DNA from: Tenuifilum thalassicum | GTDB lineage: Bacteria > Bacteroidota > Bacteroidia > Bacteroidales > Tenuifilaceae | DNA length: 64,000 nucleotides | Reading direction: 5' to 3' | NCBI RefSeq assembly: GCF_013265555.1 | Contig: NZ_CP041345.1 | Span: forward strand, 2,898,581-2,962,580 | In this document: positions 34,932-45,200 of the stretch, piece after piece | Numbering within the stretch: position 1 is the stretch's first letter | Layout of the letters: each line of letters starts with the position of its first letter | Made by a program: the position numbers and the translations under genes | The notes under the pieces: model-generated | What the model was told of the DNA's origin: nothing | The model's database searches: none | Seen by the model: only the letters and a program-made list of their open reading frames with translations

Positions 34932-36112
34932 AGCGCTTTGCCGCAAACTATATATTTCCTGTCACTTCCGCTCCAATTAAAAATGGTGTTATTGAGGTTG
35001 ATGAAAATGGCCAAATAACAAACATCTTTGAACAGGGTGGTAACTTTCAGGAAATTCATTCCACACAGTTCTTTAATGGAGTGATTGTACCAGGCTTTGT
35101 CAATACACATTGCCATCTTGAGCTGTCGCACCTTAAGGGAATGAAACCCGATAAACCAGGCATAGCGGGTTTTATTGAAGCCGTTACTAATCAACGTAAG
35201 GTTTCGGATGAGTTCATCCATAAATGTATTGAAGACTCTCTTAAGGAAGCATATCAAGCGGGAACATCTGCAATTGGAGATATTTGTAATACAACCGATA
35301 CGCTTCCGCATAAGTTGGAATCTAAAATTGAGTTTTTCAATTTCGTTGAACTTTTTGGAATTGACCCTGCAGTAGCACAAAATACTTTTGAAAATGGCAT
35401 AAGGGTGCTCAATCAATTCAAAAAACACTTCCCAAAGCAAAGTAGCTTAACCCCACATTCTACCTATTCACTTTCGAAACCACTTTGGAATCACATCCAT
35501 AATCATTTAAAATCAGAGGAAATAAAAAGGGCAAGTATTCATTATGGCGAAAGTAAGGCAGAATACGAATTCTTAGAAAGTGGCAGCGGGCCACTTTATA
35601 ATAGATACAAGGGTTCTAAAATTAATTTTGAGGTTCCAAACAATCTAACTCCAGCTCAAATTGTAATTAATAACATTCCTCCACACGTTAAACTTCTTCT
35701 TATTCACAACACATTTTCTCAAGCTGATGAAATTAAGCTGTTATCGGAACAGTACAGTAACCTTACATTAGTTACTTGTCCAGAGTCAAACCAGATAATA
35801 GAGAAAACACTACCAAAACTTAGCAAGTTTAAAGATTTAAAGGTAAATATCGCAATAGGAACAGATAGCCTTGCATCAGCAACATCGCTCTCCATGTTAA
35901 ACCAAATCAATATCATTTTAGATAATTTTAACGACATTGATTTCGAAACAGCTCTCTCCTGGGCTACTATTAATGGTGCTAAAGCCCTTGGGTTTAACTC
36001 TAAACTTGGTAGCATTGAGAAAGGGAAAAGTCCAGGGTTGGTACTAATTACCAATTTCGATTTTAAAAATATGAAGCCGACAAAGGATAGTATTGCACAA
36101 AGATTAATTTAA
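34928..36112 (+). CDS. Amidohydrolase-superfamily deaminase-like enzyme
   Basis: A 394-residue metal-dependent hydrolase of the subtype with one metal ion (cytosine/guanine/aminofutalosine deaminase relatives). Metal and catalytic positions are H61 and H63 (VNTHCHLELS), His in LTPHSTYSL, His in LLLIHNTFS and Asp in IGTDSLAS. The closing segment ATINGAKALGFNSKLGSIEKGKSPGLVLI is typical. The substrate cannot be read from sequence; an aminofutalosine-type deaminase is one candidate. It lies in an operon with DUF4296 upstream (overlap) and a radical SAM gene 5 bases downstream. Confidence 0.82.
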   Translation: MKRFAANYIFPVTSAPIKNGVIEVDENGQITNIFEQGGNFQEIHSTQFFNGVIVPGFVNTHCHLELSHLKGMKPDKPGIAGFIEAVTNQRKVSDEFIHKCIEDSLKEAYQAGTSAIGDICNTTDTLPHKLESKIEFFNFVELFGIDPAVAQNTFENGIRVLNQFKKHFPKQSSLTPHSTYSLSKPLWNHIHNHLKSEEIKRASIHYGESKAEYEFLESGSGPLYNRYKGSKINFEVPNNLTPAQIVINNIPPHVKLLLIHNTFSQADEIKLLSEQYSNLTLVTCPESNQIIEKTLPKLSKFKDLKVNIAIGTDSLASATSLSMLNQINIILDNFNDIDFETALSWATINGAKALGFNSKLGSIEKGKSPGLVLITNFDFKNMKPTKDSIAQRLI

Positions 36113-36117
36113 CTATA

Positions 36118-36891
36118 ATGGCCACTTTTCTATTTGATAAAATAATATTTGGACCTGTAAAGAGCAGGCGATTAGGAGTTTCGTTAGGAATAAATCTCCT
36201 TCCTACAAATAAGAAGATTTGCTCATTTGATTGCATTTACTGTGAATGCGGTTGGACCGACTCCATGGATACCGACCAATACCCATCATTTGAGTTGTTC
36301 TCAAGCAAACTAGAGGAAAAGTTAAGAGAGATGCGAGCTATAGGTGAGTTGCCCGATGTTATTACATTTGCTGGGAATGGAGAACCAACATTACACCCTA
36401 ACTTTCCTGAAATTGTCGACAAAACCATAGAGCTAAGAAACACCTATTGCCCTGAAGCTAAAATTGCAGTTTTATCAAACTCTTCGCTAATCCATAGAAG
36501 GGAGATTTTCGAATCGCTTCTTAAAGTCGACCAGAACATTCTAAAACTAGATTCTGCAATTGAGTCAACAATTGAAGTTTTAAACCAACCCCTTTACAGA
36601 TTCAACCTACAAGAACTCATTAGCAACCTAAAACGATTTAGAGGAAATTTAATTCTACAAACTCTTTTCATCAAAGGAAAATACAAGGGACAAGAAATTG
36701 ACAACACAACAGATACCGAAATAAAAGCCTGGCTAGAGGTAGTCAAGCAGATAAATCCCAAGGAGGTTATGGTTTATACCATTGCCCGCGATACACCGCT
36801 CACCGGTTTACAAAAGGTAAGCAAACCCCGTCTCGACGAAATAGCCAATTTGGTAAAATCGCTTGGAATCCCTGTTCAGGTATCGTACTAA
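36118..36891 (+). CDS. Radical SAM protein
   Basis: A 257-residue radical SAM enzyme. The [4Fe-4S] cluster motif is C35-x3-C39-x2-C42 (ICSFDCIYCECGW). The SAM-binding GNGEPTLHP follows at about 101, and the opening FGPVKSRRLGVSLGINLLP is the signature of a conserved group of small radical SAM proteins (COG0731-like). The reaction is unknown. The open reading frame meets the next gene without a gap (TAA directly followed by ATG), which implies translational coupling with the glycosyltransferase. Confidence 0.88.
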   Translation: MATFLFDKIIFGPVKSRRLGVSLGINLLPTNKKICSFDCIYCECGWTDSMDTDQYPSFELFSSKLEEKLREMRAIGELPDVITFAGNGEPTLHPNFPEIVDKTIELRNTYCPEAKIAVLSNSSLIHRREIFESLLKVDQNILKLDSAIESTIEVLNQPLYRFNLQELISNLKRFRGNLILQTLFIKGKYKGQEIDNTTDTEIKAWLEVVKQINPKEVMVYTIARDTPLTGLQKVSKPRLDEIANLVKSLGIPVQVSY

Positions 36892-37902
36892 ATGAGCGAA
36901 ACAAAAAAGAAAACAATCCTGTTTAGCCCGCTTGGCTGGGGACTTGGCCACGCCAGCAGAATTATACCGCTCATTTCCAAAGAAATAGAGCAAGGGAATA
37001 ACGTTATTGTTGCCGCTGATAAAAGCAGCATCGCCCTAGTAAAATCAACATTCCCAAACATTACAACCATTCCGTTTAAATCGATAAACGTTCGATTTTG
37101 TAAAAATAATAACCAACTATTGCCCCTATTTTGGTTTGCTCTTAGGATACCATTTGTTCGGATTAGGGAACATCGAAAACTTCAGCAGATAATAAAGAAA
37201 TACAAGGTGGACATGGTGATTTCGGACAATCGCTATGGACTGTATTCAAAAAGAGCTTTTTGTGTTATTATTACCCATCAACTCAGGATAATTCCTCCCA
37301 AACCATTTGGTTTTACCAGCAAGCTAATCGAAATTTTATTAAAGAGATGGCTGAAAAGATTCAACGAGGTTTGGATTCCCGATTACCCCCAAGAAAATTC
37401 CATTGCCGGAGAACTTTCCAGAAGTAACGGTTTACCCAACATAAAGTATATTGGCTTGCTATCCCGATTTGAACTAATTACTCCTAACACATCTGATAGA
37501 TACTGGGAGCTGGTTGGTATTGTTTCGGGCCCAGAAGCCCACCGAACCATTTTTGAGGAAAAGCTAACCCAGCTTGGACAGAAGTTTAAGCTCAAAACAC
37601 TAATCCTTAAAGGCATTCCAAACCAAGGCAACGAAATAATCCAAGAATCGGAATATGTTTGGAAATCGGGACACCTTCCGGATATTGAATTTTACAGCGC
37701 TATTAAAAACGCAAGGTACATAGTTGCCCGTTCGGGTTACAGTACCATAATGGATTTGCTCACTATAGGAAAATCAGGGCTGCTGGTTCCCACTCCCGGC
37801 CAAACAGAACAGGAATACTTAGCAAAACATCTGGCTGAAAAAGGGTTTTTTAGAAGTGTAAAACAAGATAGTATTTTGAATATCACGCTAGCAGAACTAT
37901 AA
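36892..37902 (+). CDS. Glycosyltransferase of the MurG/GT28-like fold
   Basis: A 336-residue protein with the GT-B architecture. The N-terminal loop is GWGLGHASRIIPL. The C-terminal nucleotide-sugar site is RYIVARSGYSTIMDLL, followed by LLVPTPGQTEQEYLAKHL. It resembles uncharacterised UDP-GlcNAc-type transferases rather than MurG itself (murG usually sits in the cell-wall cluster). The acceptor is unknown. It starts directly at the end of the radical SAM gene and is the last gene of the DUF4296 operon. Confidence 0.8.
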   Translation: MSETKKKTILFSPLGWGLGHASRIIPLISKEIEQGNNVIVAADKSSIALVKSTFPNITTIPFKSINVRFCKNNNQLLPLFWFALRIPFVRIREHRKLQQIIKKYKVDMVISDNRYGLYSKRAFCVIITHQLRIIPPKPFGFTSKLIEILLKRWLKRFNEVWIPDYPQENSIAGELSRSNGLPNIKYIGLLSRFELITPNTSDRYWELVGIVSGPEAHRTIFEEKLTQLGQKFKLKTLILKGIPNQGNEIIQESEYVWKSGHLPDIEFYSAIKNARYIVARSGYSTIMDLLTIGKSGLLVPTPGQTEQEYLAKHLAEKGFFRSVKQDSILNITLAEL

Positions 37903-38052
37903 GAATATCTTTTAAATCAAAATAGTTCATTTTAAAGGTTCGTCTTTTCAATATGCTTGCATTATCAAATAACCCTTATGGTCGCGTTGGGTCACACTAA
38001 ATTAAGTTTAGATTAACAAAAAAGTTGATTTTATATCTAATTTCTACCAAAC

Positions 38053-38080
38053 AAAAAATCCGTGATTTCTCACGGATTTT
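38053..38080 (-). terminator. Terminator of the ferredoxin gene
   Basis: On the minus strand AATCCGTGA and TCACGGATT form a 9-base stem followed by a T run (TTTTTTGT). It begins 24 bases beyond the ferredoxin stop codon. Confidence 0.85.
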
Positions 38081-38103
38081 CTTGTGTTTTTTTATTGCAC
38101 CTA

Positions 38104-38271
38104 CTATTCTGGATGAATAGCCTCAACAGGGCAAACATCTGCACAAGAACCACAATCGGTGCAGATTTCAGGGTCAATTTTGTAGATATCGCCTTCAGAA
38201 ATTGCTTCTACTGGGCACTCATCAATACATGTTCCGCAAGCGGTGCAATCGTCAGAAATCTTGTATGCCAT
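38104..38271 (-). CDS. 2[4Fe-4S] bacterial-type ferredoxin
   Basis: A 55-residue protein from ATG at 38269-38271 to TAG at 38104-38106. It has two complete cluster motifs, CTACGTCIDECP and CTDCGSCADVCP, each followed by VEAI, and starts MAYKISDDC. This is a classic low-potential clostridial-type ferredoxin that carries electrons for enzymes such as pyruvate:ferredoxin oxidoreductase or radical SAM proteins. It is shorter than common ORF cut-offs and is easily lost. It is monocistronic, with its own promoter and terminator. Confidence 0.96.
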   Translation of the reverse strand: MAYKISDDCTACGTCIDECPVEAISEGDIYKIDPEICTDCGSCADVCPVEAIHPE

Positions 38272-38319
38272 CTCTTTAAAATTTAGTTTAACGGTTTACT
38301 TTTATCATTGAACTCATGG

Positions 38320-38351
38320 CAAATTTATAGACATAAATTTAACTTCCCAAA
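38320..38351 (-). promoter_or_regulatory. Promoter of the ferredoxin gene
   Basis: On the minus strand TTTG (38348-38351) and TAAATTTG (38320-38327) are separated by 20 bases, matching the Bacteroidota consensus. The expected leader is about 40 bases. Confidence 0.65.
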
Positions 38352-38386
38352 AAAAATATGCTATTTAAGGGTAATTTAGAAACCTT

Positions 38387-39283
38387 TTAAAACTTCCACT
38401 TAGGCGCAAAAGAATATGATAGCATTAGCTCATGGGTACCAGTATTGATTCTCGACAACTTGTTAAGAGAGAAATCGAATGCATACCCAAAGGAAATATC
38501 ATTATCTAGTTTCATGTCAAAAAATATACCCATTGCATCGCCAAACCTGTAATGCATACCAAAATAAAAACGCCTTTTGTACATTGCTTGAGCAGTTAAG
38601 TCAACTGTCATAGGAACCCCAATCATTGCACCCGCTAACATTGATGGCATTAACACCCAATCGGAGTTGAGTTCGTAGTTATACCCGCCAATAATGTAGA
38701 GAGGACTTTTAAGTGTTTTGTCAAACTTTCTGTCGAAGCTTGTTTGAAGCATTCTAGGGAGCGAAAGACCAGCATAGAACTGGTAAGAATAAATATAAGC
38801 ACCTATTCCAATGTTAGGGTAGAATCTTTTTTCGTTTTGAGTAAAAGCTGGGTCATCGGGGTTTACAACGTTAAGATTTGTAACAGAGGCGTGGTAATAA
38901 GTAAAGCCCCCTTTAATACCAAGCGATAGCGTGATATCATCGGTTACTCTAAGGCGATAGGCATAAGAACCCGAAAAATGAGTGTTTGACAAAGGCCAGG
39001 TATTATCGCTCATAAGATTTAAGCCAACACCAATTTTCTTGTCGGGCCAGGGCATATGAGCGGAATAGCTTAATGTGGTAGGAGCACCCTCTAATCCCAC
39101 CCATTGCAAACGCGATAGCAAGCTCATATTTAAATTTCGAACAGTTCCAGCAATTGCTGGATTTATCGAAACAGGATTATGCAAATAGTGGGTAAAAATT
39201 GGTTCCTGTTGCGCTTTAAGAGATGCTGTCCAGAGGACAGCAACTCCTATTGCAACTATTATTGAAACTTTTTTCATAACCAT
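38387..39283 (-). CDS. PorP/SprF-family type IX secretion outer-membrane protein (second copy)
   Basis: A 298-residue relative of the protein at 33023-33964. It has a signal peptide (to about residue 24, ending ASLKAQ), then QEPIFTHYLHNPVSINPAIAGT and LSRLQWVGLEGAP. A barrel-like body follows, ending HELMLSYSFAPKWKF. It is 8 bases downstream of the 4532-residue adhesin gene, so the two form a cargo-partner pair. A start at the second Met-Lys-Lys (39277) is also possible. No terminator was seen after the stop. Confidence 0.93.
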   Translation of the reverse strand: MVMKKVSIIVAIGVAVLWTASLKAQQEPIFTHYLHNPVSINPAIAGTVRNLNMSLLSRLQWVGLEGAPTTLSYSAHMPWPDKKIGVGLNLMSDNTWPLSNTHFSGSYAYRLRVTDDITLSLGIKGGFTYYHASVTNLNVVNPDDPAFTQNEKRFYPNIGIGAYIYSYQFYAGLSLPRMLQTSFDRKFDKTLKSPLYIIGGYNYELNSDWVLMPSMLAGAMIGVPMTVDLTAQAMYKRRFYFGMHYRFGDAMGIFFDMKLDNDISFGYAFDFSLNKLSRINTGTHELMLSYSFAPKWKF

Positions 39284-39291
39284 AAAATATT

Positions 39292-42200
39292 TTAGTACGA
39301 ACGCTTAATAAATACACTTCCCTTGTAAATCTTACCAGTATCCTTTATTTGAAGTAGATAATAGTAAGTGCCATCAGGCAGTTTAGAGCCAATAGCCATA
39401 GAAACATTTGAAGTTCCATCCCAATCGTTCTTATAGTGGTTGCTCTTGTAAACAAGGTTCCCCCAACGATTATAAACATGTAAGGTAACTTGCTGGTAGA
39501 ACTCAATATTTTGAACTTCGAATGTATCATTGATATCATCGCCATTAGGAGAGAATGCATCAGGCACTTCAACCTTCTTATTTGGATCTGTAACTACATT
39601 AATTGTTACGGTAGCAATGTCGCATTCATCGTCGATGTCACAAACTTTGTAGGTAAAGCTTTCCTGTCCTTTGAAACCTGTTAGAGGGGTATACTGTACT
39701 CGGTAATCACCTGTAATAATTGCATTACCATTTACCGGTGAGGTTTCAAGTGTTACAGATTTAACTCCGTCGTTAAGGTTCAAGTCATTTGCAAGGACAT
39801 CAACAATGATGGTTGCATTCACATAGGACTCTACCTCATCGTCAATAGCATCAGGAGTATAATTTTCGCGGTTAAGAACATTAATAACAACTTTTGCTAC
39901 CGAATAATCGCCATCGATATCCTGGATGTAGTACCAGAGCGAATCGACTCCGTAGAAGTCTTGATTTGGTGTGTACCTTACCTTGGTATTGCTTCCCGTA
40001 ACCATTTCGGCAGTACCATTTAGCGGTTGTTGATATACAACAGCTACTATACCCCCATCATTCTTATTGATATCGTTGAATGTAGGATCAAACTCTACGG
40101 CTCTATTTCTGTAAGCAGTAACAGTATCGTTGTAAGCTAAAGGAATATTATTACTTTGCTTAACTCTAATGTTAACTGCTGCCGAAGAGCAATCGTTATC
40201 AATATCGCATACCTGATAGCGCAGGTAGTCTTCGCCTAAGTAGCCTGCATCTGGGGTGTACTCTATGGTATTATCCGAGTTGAGAACGGCTGTTCCTTTC
40301 AATGGTCGCTGAGTTATTAGCAGCTTAATTCCACCATCTTCTAAGCCAGTATCATTGAATAGCACATCAACAGACACGGGTGTTTCTAGAACAGTGCCTC
40401 GGTTATCGGGGTTAGCAATTGGTTTATGGTTTTCGCGTTCAGTAACGGTTACATAGATTGTTGCTATGCTGTAGTCACCATCCTCATCTACTACACGATA
40501 TTTTAATGAATCGGAGCCAATGAACCAGCTCGAAGGAATATATCTAATGTTCCTGCTATCGTATACATAAGCAAATCCATGCCTAGGACTGCTAAAGACC
40601 TCAATGAAATCAACACCATCATCTAGCTGCTGATCATTTGCTAACACATCAACCAGTACAGGTTTATTCATCTCGGTAATAGCAGTATCGTTTACAGCAA
40701 CTGGAACAAAGTTTTGCTCTTTCACATTAATGGTTACAGTTGCCACATTACTTGTATCATTATCTACATCGGTTAAGAAGTAGGTAAACTCAGCCAGGCC
40801 TAAATAATCGGTTGCTGGTGTGAATGTTACGGTATTATCGGCATTTACACTAACCGAACCATGTGAAGCATTTGGTTCGCTTTCGATGTGTACAACAATC
40901 CAACCATCGTCTAAGCCTGAATCGTTGATTAGTACATCAACATCAACAGGGGTATTGATTGATGTAGCACGTCTATCGTCATTTGCTACTGGAATACTGT
41001 TAGGTTTTTCTACTACACTAACATATACCTTTGCAATTGAGTAATCGCCATCCACATCTTCAACCACATAGGTAAACTCGTCGTTACCTAAGAAGAAGTA
41101 GCTAGGATTATAAGTTACAGTATTATCGGCATTAACAATAACACTTCCGAACAGAGGATCCGTTAAAATATATAGACTCTTTATTCCCTCATTCAACAAG
41201 GTGTCATTGTCAAGTACAGAAATATCAATTGGGGTATTAACATAAGTAGTAACGTAGTCGTCATGAGCCTCGGGGATCATGTTGAAAGGCTTAACATTCA
41301 AGTAAACCGTAGCTTCACTCCACTCACCATCGGCATCGGTAACTCTATACTTGAACTGATCGGAGCCAAGGAACTCAACAGTTGGGGTGTATGTTACAGT
41401 ATGATCATCGTTAACATGAGCATCACCATTTGCTGGTGTTTCAACTACAGTAATAGTAAGTGGCTCATCCTCAATTCCTTTATCGTTGAAAAGTACATCA
41501 ACTACGCGAGGTGTTTCGAAAGCTACTCCTCGATAATCGTCATTTGCTACTGGAGTATGATTAACACCCTCAACAACAGTAACGGTAACAGTTGCAACCG
41601 AGTAATCGCCATCTACATCCTCAATAATATATTGGAAGGTATCGGTACCAAGGAACATGTACGAAGGTATATATCGAATTGTCCTATTCTGGTTAATAAC
41701 AACTGTACCAAACTGAGGCTGGGTTTGAATTCTTAAATCTTGGAAACCATCATCCAGGCCTGAGTCGTTAGCAAGGACGTTGATGTCCACCTCTGTATTC
41801 ATCGTCGTAGTAGCAGCATCATCGTTAGCCAATGGAACAAAGTTCTCTCCATCTTTAACTCTAATTGTAACCTGAGCCTCATCGCTATCTCCATCCTTAT
41901 CGGTTACAGTATAACGGAAAGTCATTTCCCCTACAAAATCAGTCGCAGGAGTAAAGGTGATAGTATTGTTGCTCTCAACCTGAACAGTTCCTTGAGCAGG
42001 GTTCTCTGCTATGGTAACAACAATTGGTTCATCGTCGAGGTTTTGATCGTTAAAGAGGACATCAACATTTACACTTTGGTTGAAACTACAACCACGTCGG
42101 TCGTCGTTGGCGATTGGAACAACATTAACTTTATCGTTAACAGTCACGGTAACAGTTGCCACATCCCAATCCCCATCTACATCTTCAATAACATACATGA

Positions 42201-45200
42201 ATGTTTCAGTACCTACAAACATGTTGCTAGGTGTGTAGGTAACTGTTCTTGAAGAGGTGTTAACTACAACTGAGCCAAACTGTGGCTGTTTGTAGATATA
42301 AAGTTTTCCGAAGCCATCGTCTAACCCACTATCGTTAGCGAGTACATTAACAATAACAGGTGTGTTAACCTTAGTTGAGGCAGCATCATCAACAGCAGTA
42401 GGAACATAGTTTGTACCAGACTTCACATTGATTGTTACCAAAGCGTCATCGCTATCGCCATCGGCATCAGTAACAGTGTATCGGAAATTCATCTCACCTA
42501 CAAAATCGGTTGCAGGGGTGAAGGTAATTGTATTATCGGGGTTAACAACTGCTATACCTTGAGCAGGTGCCTGACTAATGGTAACAAGAAGAGGCTCGTC
42601 ATCTAAACCTGTATCGTTGAATAGAACATCAATTGTTCTACTTTGATTGAAGCTACATCCTGCACGGTCGTCGTTTGCAACTGGTATTACATCGGTTTTT
42701 TCCGCAACGGTAATTGTTACAGTTGCAACAGAGTAATCGCCATCGGCATCTTCAACCAGGTATTCAAAGGTGTCGTCGCCAATGAACATGTAGCTTGGGT
42801 AATAGGTTATGGTTCTATTAGCATTAACTGCAACAGTTCCGAATAAAGGTTGAGTATGAATGGTAAGATTTCCAAAACCATCTTCAAAACCAGTATCGTT
42901 AGCTAGCACATTGACATCGACAGGAGTATTCATTATAGTACTAGCGTTATCGTTTTGAGCAACGGGTACATGGTTTTCACCAGCTTTTACAGCAACAGTT
43001 ACCACTGCCTCATCGTTATCGCCATTAACATCGGTAACTATGTATGTAAAGGTTACCTGGCCAACAAAGTCGGTTTGTGGAGTGAATGTCACTGTATTAT
43101 CGGCATTAACAGTTGCAGTACCTGATGCAGGCGGCTGGTTAAGAGTAACTGTTAATGGGGTGTCATCAAGCCCAGTATCGTTGAATAGAACATCAACAAC
43201 AACACTTTGGTTAAAGCTGCAACCACGATAGTCGTCGTTAGCAACAGGGATAGCATTTTGCTTATCGAGAACAGTTACGGTTACAGTAGCTAGAGCGTAG
43301 TCACCATCGGCATCCTCAACCACATACTGGAATGTTTCTACTCCAACAAACATGTAGCTTGGTGTATAGGTAACTGTTCGATTAGCATTTACGGTAACTG
43401 TACCAAAGTCGGGTTGTTTGTATATGTATAGCGAACCAAAGCCATCGTCTAATCCATTATCATTGGCAAGTACGTTGATAAATACTGGTGTATTTAGCTT
43501 TGTAGTTGCATTATCGTCGACGGCAACTGGAACCACATTAGGATGATCTTGATCTTTAACGGTTATAGTTACAAAAGCATTATCGCTATCGCCATCGGCA
43601 TCGGTAACTGTGTAACGGAAAGTGATTTCACCAACATAATCTGTCGCAGGTGTAAATGTAATGGTGTTGTTGGTTTCAACAACGGCAGTTCCAGAAGGTG
43701 GTAACTCGGCTAGGGTTACAGTTACAGGTACATCCTCAAGACCAGTATCGTTGAATAGAACATCAACATTTACACTTTGATTAAAGCTACAGCCGCGGCG
43801 GTCGTCGTTTGCTACGGGTTGGTAATCGGGGGTATCAATGATATTAACTACCACTTTAGCTATAGACAAATCGCCATCTACATCAGTAATCATGTAGTAG
43901 AACTCCTCGGTTCCAACAAACATGTAGGTAGGTGTGTAGGTAACAGTACGATTAGCATTTACCTGAACAGAACCGAATTCAGGATTTTGGTAGATAGTAA
44001 GGCTACCAAAGCCATCGTCAAGACCACTGTCGTTTCGTAGGACATTCACAACTACTGGATTATTGATTGTAGTAGTTACGGTATCGTTTACTGCAATAGG
44101 GGTAATATTAACACCATCCTTAACCGTTATGGTTACTGTTGAAACAGAGCAATCGCCATCGTTATCGCAAACCTGATACTGGAATGCATCGGTTCCAACA
44201 TAATCGGTATTAGGTGTATAGGTAATAGAATCGTTTGTTGCGTTAACCTCCCATGTACCATTAGCTGGATCATTAATAACTGTAAGCGATGCAACTCCAT
44301 CGTCTAAACCTGTGTCGTTAGTTAACACATCAACCTTAACTGCAACGTTTTTAGATGTTGCCCTTGAATCGGGATTAGCAACAGGTAAGCTGTTTTGAGT
44401 ATCGCTAACGGTTACAGTAACGGTAGCTAAATCGTAGTCACCGTCAACATCTTGAAGCATGTAAACAAACTCGTCGGAACCAACGTAATTGGCATCTGGG
44501 GTATAGGTGATGGTTCTGTTAGCATTAACAACAACATTACCATGAGCAGGATGAGTATAGATAGTTATACTACCAAACCCGTCGTCAAGGTCGCTGTCGT
44601 TTGCTAGGACGTTAATTGCTTTTGCAACATTCTTAGTGGTTGTTGCAGCATCGTCGTTAGCTACAGGGATGTGGTTATTATCACGAACATTAATAGTTAC
44701 GGTAGCCACATCATAGTCGCCATCACCATCAGTAACTCTATAGGTAAATGTTGCTAATCCTATATAATCGGTAGCTGGGGTAAATGTAATTGTGTTATCG
44801 GCATTTACAGCGGCGTTTCCTTGTGCCGGTATCGAATTATTTTCAATAGTTACGGAAATTCCGCCATCTTCAAGACCGGTATCATTTATAAGCACATCAA
44901 CAACTCTTGGAAGATTTACCGTTGTTCCTCGGTTATCGTCAACGGCAATAGGAGTATCGTCAATTGCACTTACTGTTACAGTTACATTAGCTTCGGCCCA
45001 ATTGTCATTATTAAGAGTAACCCTATAGCTAAATGAAACAGGTCCGTTATATGTTTTAACTGGTGTAAATCGGATTGAATTATCAGGGTTAACAATAACA
45101 GCTCCCTTATCGGCATCGGGTTCGGTGGTTATTGTCACAGACTTAACACCCTTATCAAGTCCTTTATCATTTGCCAAAACAGCGATATCAATTGATGTTT

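Noticed and set aside
38062-38286. 74-codon plus-strand frame across the ferredoxin
   Set aside because: It is the antisense of a gene with two perfect cluster motifs, promoter and terminator on the minus strand.
40820-44040. Plus-strand open frames of about 65-160 codons opposite the tandem-95 repeats
   Set aside because: Same shadow effect; their start and end track the repeat period.
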